Part shown: positions 34,401 to 43,799 of the stretch, piece after piece
How the letters are laid out: each line of letters opens with the position of its first letter
How positions within the stretch are numbered: the stretch's first letter is position 1
From: Stramonita haemastoma
Taxonomy: Eukaryota > Mollusca > Gastropoda > Neogastropoda > Muricidae
Direction: 5' to 3'
Assembly: GCA_030674155.1 (NCBI GenBank)
Contig: CM060337.1
Coordinates: forward strand, 45,203,347 to 45,267,346
DNA: 64,000 bases
Position numbers and translations under genes: made by a program
The notes under the pieces: model-generated
Told to the model about the DNA's origin: nothing
The model's database searches: none
The model's input: the letters and a program-made list of their open reading frames with translations, nothing else

Positions 34401-35400
34401 TCCAGACCCTTTCCGTTTCCTCCTGGCCGTCAGCACCACCCCTCTCTGCCTGCGCGAGTGGAACCTGACCAGGATGGGGCGAGGTCTGCCACCCTGCGCC
34501 GGCGCCTTCCCTGACCGATGGGCGATCTCCACCTCCATGGCAGAGACAGGTACCCCCAGCTTGCTGGAGAAAATGTCGGTGCACTTGGCCACGCAGTCTT
34601 CCACGGTCTCCCCCGCATTCCCCCGAACACCAAACACCCTCAGGTTCCACTGACGGCCATGTTGTTCCTGGTCATTCAAAGCCCGTTGAATGTTGCTGGT
34701 GGTTTTTGAATGTTGCACCAGCAGATTTTGAAGTTCGGTGTTCTCTGCTCGTAACTTTTTTACTTCTGCTGCGAGTTTATCTTTGTCATTCGTGAGTTCG
34801 AACACAGTCCCTTCCAGCTTGTCTATTCTCAGAGTCAGAGACTCCGCCGGTTTTTCCACATCTCCCCATATCTTCTGTATCTCAGTCTTTAATTGCTGAA
34901 CATCCTCCCTTGTGGACAGCCTCTCCATCGTCGCCTGCATTTCGCACAGTGTCTCCTGCACCCCCATCTCCTCCTCGGAAGCCTCCTGTCTCTGCCTCTT
35001 TTCCCAACTGTTTGCTTCAGGACTGGCACAGTCACTGGAAGAAGACGACGAAATTTGCTTTCTTTTTGCGCCCTTGCTCCCTGGGAAGTATTTGGCAATT
35101 GTTGAAGTCATAATTTTACCATTTTGAAAGTTTCTTGCCGCCAACACTTGGTCGCACAAAAGATGTTATTGATCGTAATCTTTTGCTCCACTGCGCATTT
35201 ATTTTCTTTTGCTGTTGCACAAACGATAGTCCTAGTGGCACCCACCAAATTTCTTCGTTTCAATGACACAAATCTTCACAGAATTAAGTGCTGAAACGAT
35301 GTGTTCATTGCAACCAGTTCGCTGAAGGAGCCAGGTCGTCGAAACATTGCTAAGCAAACAAGGAGTGACCAAAACAAACCAGCTGGCCGACAAAAATAAT
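31440..35400 (-). mobile_element. LINE with an ORF1-RT fusion and no endonuclease
   Basis: The 3' end is a tail of about four AGAATC hexamers (31443-31470, plus-strand view) preceded on the minus strand by a short 3' UTR after the stop at 31626. The single long ORF occupies 35159-31626. About 200-240 bp of unique sequence upstream of the ORF is probably its 5' UTR; the 5' boundary near 35400 is an estimate. RT and C-terminal region resemble family Z fragments at 14683 and 23943 (IPRENR.C..C...F H....C). No TSD resolved. Confidence 0.8.
31626..35159 (-). CDS. ORF1p-like RNA-binding domain fused to reverse transcriptase
   Basis: 1177 uninterrupted codons. Residues about 55-160 are a predicted coiled coil (heptads around EEEMGVQETL to LQNLLVQHSK). 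Residues 171-260 are an L1-ORF1-like RRM and basic CTD (NLRVFGVRGNAGETVED, EIAHRSGK, RPILVRFHSRRQR, GEDLT). From about 276 it enters an EN-RT linker (RFLWDKSSSEQFQKAL), then RT: SPGKDGITNEML at about 538, NYRGITLTNTVGKL at 596, FVDFQKAFDNVWH at 667, RGVHQGSTLSPTLF at 724, YADD at 767-770, YKYLGVVF. It ends with a zinc-knuckle TCQYCNKIEDEFHLLDEC. No GDFN, SDH or other endonuclease motif exists anywhere. A likely true start is the second Met (TSTIAKYF), at about 35111. All RT catalytic residues are intact. It could bind RNA and reverse-transcribe, but could not nick DNA itself. Confidence 0.85.
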   Translation of the reverse strand: MCDQVLAARNFQNGKIMTSTIAKYFPGSKGAKRKQISSSSSSDCASPEANSWEKRQRQEASEEEMGVQETLCEMQATMERLSTREDVQQLKTEIQKIWGDVEKPAESLTLRIDKLEGTVFELTNDKDKLAAEVKKLRAENTELQNLLVQHSKTTSNIQRALNDQEQHGRQWNLRVFGVRGNAGETVEDCVAKCTDIFSSKLGVPVSAMEVEIAHRSGKAPAQGGRPRPILVRFHSRRQRGVVLTARRKRKGSGITIGEDLTLHNYQTLQKKLTPKRYTQKELVSNSSAQKVGPRFLWDKSSSEQFQKALKLPSIQTHIKQIQLQTDKIAEQFKQSTEQYDSLDLHFQSHLNECSEKMSDIFIKAAQLSLKAKKPQTLKMKRNKKWFDPDCTKMRKEVQSLLNAVNRYPHKAELRQKYFSKRNQYNNMIKKKKKAFKNMLVSQLHDMINADPNIVWKTLQKLKESESDGIKHVNHMNSKKWTEHLKKLIGEEPHIDPEQIQLVHNMYNDMRTNSNRYLDKQITIEEITRTIKRLKNKKSPGKDGITNEMLKSISPSLMKVIKRLFNLVLDTGAYPSDWKLGVSIPIYKSGCTVNPDNYRGITLTNTVGKLFCQILNTRISEYLEQNNKLVREQAGFRKTCRTADHIYILNKLIDNALKTKNNRLYCCFVDFQKAFDNVWHQALLVKLNKIGITGKTFNVINSMYTNATILVKIKGSYTEEIVVKRGVHQGSTLSPTLFNVYINDIVQVLDGKDSPYITAEDKIPCLLYADDLALLSTTKLGLQTKLDRLNGYCSKWGLKVNKAKTKVVVFTKSPPKIPIHFQCGEHLIETTKTYKYLGVVFHQNGKFQATQEHLAKQSNKAAHALKKAIYGQGVKANITMQLFDSLITPILTYGAEVWFPFCFNGQSDFHIQDLFKLSTTRKYLYENIHVNFCKQTLGIHKKAMALPTLGELGRFPLTIKILSQLMSFWIHVTEKDKNSYVKILYDYMYQNNEYDRWISTVKNVLCKIGFKHVWENQSTLDVHRLCHAIQTKLESLYKTFWINQKQESTKLNFYNFVTKEYRLEPYLINCENKIHRKTFCKFRTSCHDLMIEKGRYKNIPRENRTCQYCNKIEDEFHLLDECILYTEQRKQILVNLKSDVKQYKNGIDKLSNVLVTDNHQAEIIQYVCSCFEKREQLK

Positions 35401-35980
35401 GGATAGCAAATCTAACAAAAAGTGAAAAAAAAAAAGGCACGCAGGTAGTAATAGGAACAGTAGAAGAAAAAAGAGAAGAAACTAAAAAAAACAAACAAAC
35501 AAAAAAAAACAACAAAAAAAAACAACCCCAAGTGGAAGAAGTCGAAAGCAAAAACAAAACCAAAAATAAAGTAAAACAAAAACAGAAAAACCCCACCCAC
35601 CAGCAAATGAAACAAAACAAAAATAAAGTGACAAACTGCTTAGCAAGAGAGAGAGCGCTCCAAAACACGTCCGACCTGTGCAGTGAACGATGGTCTAGTC
35701 CTATATATATATATTTTCCATACCAAAATCGATTTGATAGTTTTTGTAATAAAGGCATCTGCTATTATCCCACAGCTCAACTCTCCATTCATTAACAAAA
35801 CTATCTATTAAGAAGGCTTTGACATGTGAACTGGTAGAATTGATAGAACAAAACTCTCTCCCGCAAACAGTTAAATCTGTTTTGTATTAAATGTTTTGTT
35901 TCACCATGCGGATTGAATCGAAGATTTGTCATATAAATCTTCCATCATCTTATAAACATTTGACCATAGCTTTTCTGAAT

Positions 35981-36021
<41 letters not shown>

Positions 36022-36205
36022 ACAAGCATATATCCGCACGGGCACATGCATTTAAGTGGGTTTTTTTTTAAGTAAAAAAAAAAATCATGAAAGTCAATTA
36101 TATCAGGTTACAATATCATCCATTCTTTTACGTTTACACATATAAAAAAACACACAAAAAAATCCCACAAACAAAATAAAAACGTGTGTGTGTGGGGGGA
36201 TCAGG
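35401..36205. other. No gene seen; A-rich sequence and (CA)n
   Basis: A/C-rich sequence at 35420-35640 and (CA)n at 35981-36016. No supported coding sequence. Confidence 0.6.
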
Positions 36206-37133
36206 AAAGAGAATCTAGGTCTGTGTGGATTCGCTCTCTGTTCTGGAGGCTATCGCTTGCAGGAACGTGAACCACCCTAAGCTGCAGGAGTTCTATGAAC
36301 TGTACACTCTTTTGAGACGGGACAGGTGTGATGTAGTTTTGGTGTGGATCCCGGGGCACGTGGGCATTCGGGGCAACGAAACGGTTGACCGACTAGCCAG
36401 GTGTGCCACGGAGCAGGTTTCTGGGTCCATGATGCCGTTCACAGATCTGAAACCTAGAAGCGAACAATACGTGCACTTTCTCTGGCAGGAGGAGTGAAAC
36501 GCTCAGACAAACTTTTTCAGATCCGTCCCAACCTGAAAGAGGTTTTCCCTCTGTGAGTCAAAATCGAAGGGAGGCAACAGTGCTCACCAAGATACACACG
36601 GGTCATTCTCACATCACTCCCGTCTACTTGCTGAAAGGCGAGGGAACCTCATGGTGCGCGACTTGTGACGTGCAGGTAACCATCAGGCATCTGCTCCTGG
36701 AGTGTCGGGATGTTCAGGATATTAGGCACAAGCATTTTACCGCGGACTCCCTAAAGATCCTCTTTCGGGATGTTCCACCGGACACCATTTTTAACTTCCT
36801 GAGAGAATCTGGCTTTTTTCGTCTGATATGAATGAAAGTGGTATAGTTGGTTTCGAAGGACAAGGTTGTTTTAAGGAATCTGGTTTTGGTTTTATCTCGT
36901 TTTAAGTGTGATCCATGTGGGTTTTCCCATGACGCGGTGGCCGTCCTGGGTTGACCCTTATGGTCGACCGGGGCATCGATACAAGCAAGGACAGTTGAGT
37001 TGGTTTTATACCTCGTTTTAAACTGTACATAGATGCACACTTTTAATATGAGTTTTAAAATGTGACAAGGTGATAGCCCTGATATTTCCTATGTGGTCGG
37101 TGGGGCTATAAGCAACATCATTGGATTGGATTG
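36206..37133 (+). mobile_element. RNase H LINE 3' fragment (longest copy)
   Basis: Contains the end of the RNase H domain (CVDSLSVLEAI, VVLVWIPGHVGIRGNETVDRLA), then the C-terminal segment (KIHTGHSHITPVYLL, C..C...TIRHLLLEC zinc-knuckle, LRESGFFRLI stop) and the 3' UTR ending ATTGGATTGGATTGG. This places the family in the RNase H-bearing LINE group (I/Nimb-like; exact clade not resolved). A TGG-to-TGA stop at about 36495 and a shift near 36550 break it. It defines the consensus for the six shorter copies. Confidence 0.88.
36225..36831 (+). pseudogene. RNase H LINE ORF2 C-terminus
   Basis: Two frames (36225-36497, 36553-36831) cover the last part of RNase H and the C-terminal zinc-knuckle domain. 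DSLSVL holds the catalytic Asp of the RNase H third position and GNETVDRLA the final Asp; the N-terminal active-site residues are truncated away. RNase H would remove RNA from the cDNA hybrid. The homologous copy at 43800 keeps TGG where this one has the stop, showing that the stop is a copy-specific mutation. Confidence 0.85.
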
Positions 37134-37789
37134 GAACGTCTGTTTACTCTAAGTGATATTAGACGAGAAAAGTGGAAGGTGTAATGGAAGTTATTGAAGT
37201 GAGTGGAAGAGGTGGAAAGAGAAAACGTCATAATATAGCATTAATGGTGGTATTTCTGTACGCTTAAAAAAAAAAAAGTTATAATAATACTCTTAAAAAC
37301 AGGAGCAAAATTTAAACTCAACAAAGTAGGAACATTTAACAACGATAATGTAACTACAATAAATATTAAAGTGGGCTGTGCAATAAACATTCAACTATGG
37401 CAAAGGCTAACTTTGAATTATCAAAAACATCTTCCGGAGACTACTCAGAAAATGCAGGCAAAAATTGGTTTTACAACTGGGCACTCAAATATGATATGAG
37501 TGTTTGAAATATGATCTCCACATAGACATCTGATATTTTTGCAATATTTAGGAAGGAATGCATTTAATTTCATGCAAAAATATATTGAACTTACCCTTCT
37601 TACAGTTAGAAAACTTAAATCTTTTGAAAAGGAGCCATATAACAAGAAATATGGGCAGTAGTCAGACGACTCTTTAAAGATCGGCCCTTGAATTGACCAG
37701 ATTCTTTTAACTTACCCCATGATGTCTGCTCTAATATACGGCATCTCTCTTGTATAGATAAGGGAACATGCAGTTCTATCGATCACATT

Positions 37790-38233
37790 TCATGTCTTGC
37801 CCCCCCTTTTGCAACTCTCAGCCCACTCATTTGAAAAAATTCCAACGTGAGAAGGTATCCAAAAAAATGATAGAGGAATACCTCTTAAACTTAGGAGGTT
37901 TATGACATGGTTAATTTCAAAAATAATTGTGGAGACTTTCTTAAAATTTGGGTATTTCAGAGCATACAATACTGACTTCCAGCCAACACAAAGTAAGATC
38001 TGAAAGAAGAAACATGGAACATCAAAAATATAGTTAAGAGCCATAAGAATTGCATTAAGTTCAGCTGTAAATATTGAACGATGTTTACCAAGATAGTATG
38101 ATTTTTCTATTTTAAGTGCTGGTATGACGAATGCAGAGCCTGTGTCATGATTTTCTAAAACTGATCCATCTGTACAAACTTTTAAGTCATCAGAATACTT
38201 ATTTTCAATATGGGACCGGGCATCTGCAACCAT
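37790..38233 (-). pseudogene. ORF2 RNase H domain
   Basis: CTDGSVLENHDTGSAF (first Asp), IFTAELNAILMAL (Glu) and WIPSHVGIFSNEWAE (His/Asn-containing end) are in order in one frame. At the position of the third catalytic Asp the peptide reads CVGWKSVL instead of the expected D-S-K-S-type motif, so the active site is lost. Domain order after RT fits RNase H-bearing LINE clades. Confidence 0.82.
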
Positions 38234-38527
38234 GACGTTTTGATTTTCCTTCTTTTTTCATTAGTATATTCTATATCAAAACATGCTTTATTCATCTTCC
38301 ATGGTGGACATGGTAGCACTTCTTTTTGTTTTCAAAGTCATATTGATTGAGTTCAGATTTTTTAAAAAGTTCTGATACATAAGTACCAATAGGCTTTAAA
38401 CATGAAATATGCTTAGCCCTCTTTGGAAAATTCGTTTCTGCTTGAACCTTTCATTCACCTGAGACAAAATTTTCATTATTGGTGCTCCGTAACACATATT
38501 TGGCGCATGAAAGTTGTCGGTAATCAG

Positions 38528-39707
38528 CTAGGGGAGTTCCCCAATTTCTTTATATGTGGTGGATGCATGGAATGGTAACCCAAGTGCAAGTTTGTACGCC
38601 TTACAATCTATACTTTGGAGTTTTTTAAGTAAGTAATTGGGAGCACTGAAAAAGATTTCTTGGCCATATGACAATTTGGAACGTACAAGTGACATAGACA
38701 AGCATTTTAGAGTGAAGACATCTTGTCCCCAGGATTGTCTGCTAACCATTTTAAGAAAATTAATGCATTTCCTTGCCTTTGTTAGAATGTATTCAATATG
38801 GGCATTCCAAGTTAATTGTGATGTAAGATGAATGCCTAAAAATTTAACATTATTTTTATACTGAATTAGCTCCCCTCCAATCCTAAACTGAGGCAATGTT
38901 TCTGGATCGTTGCCATTGTTAAAAAGCATAATGTGCGTTTTTTCTGTGGAAAATGTCAGACCATTTTCAAAAATATATTTATGTAAATTATCTAGCTCTT
39001 TTTGATATACTTTTTTGGTAAATTTACCATCCTCTTTGTTGTACTGCGCTTCATAGTGACATTCATCCATATTCATATTTTGTCAGCATATTACACTAGG
39101 ACGACATCTTTAGACAGTTTTGTAGGTAAATCATATAACAGTATATTAAACAGAAAAAGGGCTATTACAGAACCCTGTGGTAAACCCATATGCAATGACC
39201 TAAAGTTTGAATATGCATTCCCTACTCTCACTTGCATATTTCTGTTGCATAAAAAAACTTATACTAGTAAAAATGCCCGGAAAAGCCAATAGTTTTCAGT
39301 TTATGCAGTAATTTAGCATGCCAAACTTGGTCATAGGCTTTTCTTACATCAAAAAAATGTTGCAAGAAGATCTTACAAATTGTAGCTTGACTCGAGTTGT
39401 TAGTTTCACTAAATTATCGATTGCAGATCTACCTTTTTGAAAGCCTGCTTGATTGACAGGAACAACCTTATTTTTTCTGACAATAATACACATGCCTCCT
39501 AAGAATGATTTTCTCCATAAGCTTACCAACGTTAGAAGTTAGTGCTATGGGCCTATAACTAGTTTTATCAGTTTTAGGCTTTCCTTGCTTATGAATGGGA
39601 ACAATAATAGACTGCTTCCAGTTCATTGGCATTACACCTTCAGTCCAACTTTTTAGGAAAAGTTTATGCATAAGAAGAATGAAGTTTTCTGGTAACTGTT
39701 TAAGCAT
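38528..39707 (-). pseudogene. ORF2 reverse transcriptase
   Basis: Pieces in order: WKQSIIVPIHKQGKPKTDKTSYRPIAL (39707-39468), VNQAGFQKGRSAIDNL (39529-39344), then FRSLHMGLPQGSVIA and LLYDLPTKLSKDVVLVLYAD around 39250-39080, and thumb GLTFSTEKTHIMLF...VKFLGIHLTSQLTWNAHI (39076-38528). At the catalytic box the frame reads YADK followed by a stop; a single-base change or deletion has destroyed the second Asp. Dead RT. Confidence 0.82.
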
Positions 39708-39768
39708 ATCATTAGATATGGTGTCTAAACCACCAGATGTTTTCTTATTAAACTCTTAGTATCCTATA

Positions 39769-39936
39769 TGGCCGGGGCGTTGATACAAGCAAGGACGTTT
39801 TAGTTGGTTTTATACCTTTGTTTTTAAACTGTACAGAGTCGCCACACTTTTTATACGAGTTTTAAAATGTGACGAGGTGATAGCCCTGATATGGCCTATG
39901 TGGTCGGCGGGGCTATAAGCATCATAATTGGATTGG
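39769..39936 (+). mobile_element. RNase H LINE 3' UTR copy with 13-bp TSD
   Basis: 168 bp of the family's 3' UTR, ending ATTGGATTGG. TTAGTATCCTATA is duplicated on both sides (39756-39768 and 39937-39949), clear proof of target-primed integration. Inserted antisense into the ORF2 linker of the esterase/RNase H LINE. Confidence 0.95.
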
Positions 39937-40415
39937 TTAGTATCCTATAGTGAACTGACGCAATCAACTTCCTGTGCATGGAAGGATTTGGCCAAAATCA
40001 GCTGAAATGGGAGAGTATGTTTAAAATGTAATATCTCATACTATAAATCAGAAGTGCATGAAATTTAGAAGTGTTGGCAAATGATTGTTACATATGTTGC
40101 ATTATTTTTCTTTCGTGTTTGTATCATGTGTTAAAAGTTGTTTGCTTGTTTTGTCCGCAATTATTATGCAATCTCTAGTAAACAACATAATTAAAACACA
40201 GTTGTGTGAGTGGTGTTTCCATGTTTTCTGTATGAAAACACTGCAATACTAAAACAGAAACATTCTCCTAAGGTGTCAAGTGTGCATGGACAGAGAGAAA
40301 AGGTTTCCTTTGGCCATACTCAGCTTAAAAAGTATGGCATGATGATACCTCACTTTCAAGTGGTTCAGGACCACGATGTTACTGCACTTTCGAGTGGTTC
40401 AGGACACCAAGAGTT

Positions 40416-40530
40416 TTAAACTGTACATAGTCGCACACTTTTCATACGAGTTTTAAAATGTGATGAGGTGATAGCCCTGATATGGCCTATGTGGTCAGCG
40501 GGGCTATAAGCAACATCATTGGATTGGATT
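40416..40530 (+). mobile_element. RNase H LINE 3' UTR copy with 14-bp TSD
   Basis: 115 bp, the shortest of the seven copies along with 43136. GGACACCAAGAGTT flanks it at 40402-40415 and 40531-40544. Same orientation and same host element as the neighbouring copies. 39950-40401 is non-LINE-like sequence with nothing recognised, apparently itself inserted or decayed. Confidence 0.95.
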
Positions 40531-41345
40531 GGACACCAAGAGTTAGGAAGAGAAAACAATATGTCTTTTACTTCATTGATTGTTATTGGGGCATTGATGT
40601 ACTCAGTATTATTAGAACTTGGGTCTTTATATTCTTTGTTCTCTTCAACTTTTCTATATTTAGCGCTTTTAGGTGAGAGACCTTCAATACGCATGGACTC
40701 TGAAAACATATCTGCAAAAGTCTCAGCCTTTTCTGCAGCCAACGGAAATTCATTGTTTTTTAAGTTTAATTGGACACGTTGGTAAAATCACACCTTTTTT
40801 CATTTCATGAAATTTTTGCCACACTTTGTTAAGATCTTTTTGATTTGATACTTCGTTGAAACAAAACAAAGACCACAATTGTTGTTTTGCCTGAGCTATG
40901 ACCATGTTGCTGTAGTTTTTTGCCTGCTTCTGTTTTTCATGGTTTTCTGGTGTCTTATCCTTTAAAAACGTTTTCTACATCAAACGTTTTCTGGTCACTG
41001 CTGCCTCGCAGACAGGAGTCCACCAAATATTTCCTGAATACTTTCTTGATTTTGATGATTTAATGGTTGGGATTGATAGGTAAGCAGCTTGAATGATGGC
41101 ATTAGTGAAGACAGAATAAAATTGGTCTAGTTTTCAGAATCCAATCCGTTTGTATTGTAGGCACCAAGGATACTTTTAAAACTTTTCCCAATTGGCTACT
41201 TTATAGTTGAATTTTGGGAGTTTTTCTTTTTCAGAGTTACAGGGGACTGACATTTCATTAAAAGTAATGATAACAGGTAGATGATCACTTCCCAATGTAT
41301 CTTCATATATAGCACACGTACTTTCAGAAGATATTAAAGATAGAT

Positions 41346-42662
41346 CTAATGCTGATGCTCTGTGCGTAGAAATGTCAGGTATTCTAGTGACATTCCATCA
41401 TTTAGTAGACATAGGCAAGAGTCTGTTATATTTTCTAAAAATTGATTGCAAGAAATAGATAGACTTCCTTTATCCCAGAAGGGCGCATGAGCATTGAAAT
41501 CCCCTGCTACCAGCCACTTCTGATTATCTTGTATTGAATGCAGCCATTCTGTATTAAATTCATTAGCTCTCTTAGGCAAATATACAGGAACAATGTTCAT
41601 GACCAAATGGTCTAAACTTTACACGTGCAGAGCACGAGTACGAATCTGGTATATTACTAGGCATGGTGAAACGCATGCACTATAATCTATTCCTTCTTGG
41701 ATGAATATTGCTGTATTGATTTTACTAACAGCATCAACCTGTTCATGAATAGGTGGGTAATAATAACCTTGAAGTTTGGATAGTTTACATTTCTTTACAT
41801 GAGGGACTGTAGGATGAGAACTCGGTAACTGTTACTAGACTGTAGGATGGAACTCGGTAACTGTTACTAGACTGTAGGATGAGAACTTGGTAACTGTTAC
41901 TAGACTGTAGGATGAGAACTCGGTAACTGTTACTAGACTGTAGGATGAGAACTTGGTAACTGTTACTAGACTGTAGGATGAGAACTTGGTAACTGTTACT
42001 AGACTGTAGGATGAGAACTCGGTAACTGTTACTAGACTGTAGGATGAGAACTTGGTAACTGTTACTAGACTGTAGGATGAGAACTCGGTAACTGTTACTA
42101 GACTGTAGGATGAGAACTTGGTAACTGTTACTAGACTGTAGGATGAGAACTCGGTAACTGTTACTAGACTGTAGGATGAGAACTTGGTAACTGTTACTAG
42201 ACTGTAGGATGAGAACTCGGTAACTGTTACAGACTGTAGGATGAGAACTTGGTAACTGTTACTAGACTGTAGGATGAGAACTTGGTAACTGTTACTAGAC
42301 TGTAGGATGAGAACTTGGTAACTGTTACTAGACTGTAGGATGAGAACTTGGTAACTGTTACTAGACTGTAGGATGAGAACTTGGTAACTGTTACTAGACT
42401 GTAGGATGAGAACTTGGTAACTGTTACTAGACTGTAGGATGAGAACTTGGTAACTGTTACTAGACTGTAGGATGAGAACTTGGTAACTGTTACTAGACTG
42501 TAGGATGAGAACTTGGTAACTGTTACTAGACTGTAGGATGAGAACTCGGTAACTGTTACTAGAAAGATGCTGAACTAAGTATGGCAGATTCGTGGGGATA
42601 GATCTAGCATTCCACTGCATAGCTTTAAGCATTGGTGGGTTACTTGAAGACATGATACACAA
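41346..42662 (-). pseudogene. ORF2 endonuclease with internal minisatellite
   Basis: The 5' end (42662) reads PPMLKAMQWNARSIPTNLPYLVQHL, the standard beginning of an APE endonuclease. It then runs into the 33-bp array, resumes at about 41815 with HVKKCKLSKLQGYYYPPIHEQVD...TAIFIQEGIDYS, and continues to KRANEFNTEWLHSI and WLVAGDFNAHAPFWDKGS (41606-41346; GDFNAH box intact). The array sits between the first beta strands, exactly at SNSYRVLILQ. An active endonuclease fold would not tolerate this, so the copy is dead. Confidence 0.85.
41812..42562. repeat. 33-bp coding minisatellite, about 22-23 units
   Basis: Unit ACTGTAGGATGAGAACTYGG plus TAACTGTTACTAG, 33 bp, equal to 11 codons (SNSYQVLILQS on the minus strand). 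One unit lacks one T at about 42229 (GTTACAGACTG), shifting the frame to VTVT(E/K)FSSYSL for the remaining units. One unit at the low-coordinate end lacks a GA. The Y position alternates C/T unit by unit at 41826-42240 but is nearly all T at 42241-42520. Confidence 0.97.
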
Positions 42663-42940
42663 AAGCCCTTGTCAGTAGATAAATCAAAACACAAATCAAA
42701 ATGCTTATATTGGAGATAACACTTACGAGTGTTATCTTGATTAAAAGAGTCAAAGTACACAAATGATAAAAGTTCAGTCAAATCAATTAAAACTATTTTT
42801 AAAAATACAAACAAAAACAGATAATTCTGGATCGCATAGAACAGCCGCTGTGGAGATCAGAAATCACAGTGTCTATTACTGTACTAGATCTACAGCTGGT
42901 GCAAAGCAAAGACGTACAAAATGTCACCATTTAAAATTTT

Positions 42941-43785
42941 TCACCACAGGAACGATGTTATATGGAGCATGTTGTCTTCACCCGGGCAGTCCTGCTGGTA
43001 GGCATACTGATACTGTCCCTGGCTATACACTGGCTGATGGTAGTGGTCGTCAAAGGCGTAGTGTGGAACAGGATGAAGGTTCATGGGATGATAGCTTCGT
43101 CTTGGTCTTCTCTTAGCTGTTTGCCAAAACAAAGCATGAACTGTACATAGTCACACACTTTTAATACGAGTTTTAAAATGTGACGAGGTGATAGCCCTGA
43201 TATGGCCTATGTGGTCGGCGGGGCTATAAGCAACATCATTGGATTGGAACATGCCTGCCAATGTTTCTGGCCAATATACTGGAGCATTTTGCATTGGTAG
43301 GAAACGTATCTTTGAAGTGATGATGAGTGTAATTTTTCATGGGACACAAATGACACGTTGTTAAGATGATATAACTCAGAACAAGACATAGCATTGAAAA
43401 GTTCTCTTTTCATCTGAAGACTAGGGTTTTTCAAAGGGGCAGCCTTGCTAATTACAACTTTTGTCTCAGGAAAAGAGGTCAAAATCTGCTTCACATTTCT
43501 AACGAGGTGTTTGCTAGCTTCCTTGGGATCTGACTTTTTAAGGTCATCTGTCCCGCAATGAATAACTACAGCGTCTGTTTTTTTGATATTGGAGGATTTG
43601 CTTATGATTTGAGGAATGTCACTAATTTCATGTGACTTCCTCTTGTCCACTCTTAATCCGTAAGACTGTCCAAGACGTTTGGCGTTAATGCCATTAAGAA
43701 CAGAGTCCTGGAGGAGGATGACAGTGGGCAGATCAGAGTTGTCTTCTGTAGTACATGCTGTGACGTCAGATGATTTTTGCGTCAA
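42941..43785 (-). pseudogene. ORF1 with SGNH/esterase-like domain
   Basis: From 43785: PTVILLQDSVLNGI (block I, with Gln where Gly-Asp-Ser usually begins), VVIHCGTDDLKKSD (like the GTND block), VKQILTSFPETKVVISKAAP and a LNNVSFVSHEKL C-terminal region. It resembles the SGNH hydrolase-type domain found in ORF1 of some LINEs. Interrupted at 43136-43248 by a LINE 3' UTR, then continues as KRRPRRSYHPMNLHPVPHY...YQQD to the stop at 42941. The catalytic Ser is present; the His is uncertain. Role in the element: probably RNA or membrane association; not established. Confidence 0.72.
43136..43248 (+). mobile_element. RNase H LINE 3' UTR copy inside ORF1
   Basis: About 113 bp ending ATTGGATTGG. Its start coincides with AACTGTACATAGTC, the same 5' truncation point within a few bases as the 40416 copy. 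A short CATG repeat occurs at both edges; TSD is doubtful. Interrupts ORF1 between HWQAC and the Arg-rich tail. Confidence 0.88.
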
Positions 43786-43799
43786 AGTCTTGTTCTTCC

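Noticed and set aside
34309..34650. Minus-strand Gly/Arg-rich frame of 113 codons
   Set aside because: Alternative frame over the GC-rich ORF1 domain; the main frame is far better supported.
36714..37040. 108-codon minus-strand protein
   Set aside because: Antisense of the RNase H LINE 3' end; the same peptide recurs in other copies, which marks it as transposon-derived.
41812..42562. CRISPR-like array
   Set aside because: The 33-bp units are contiguous with no unique spacers, and the unit is LINE endonuclease coding sequence. The genome is eukaryotic.
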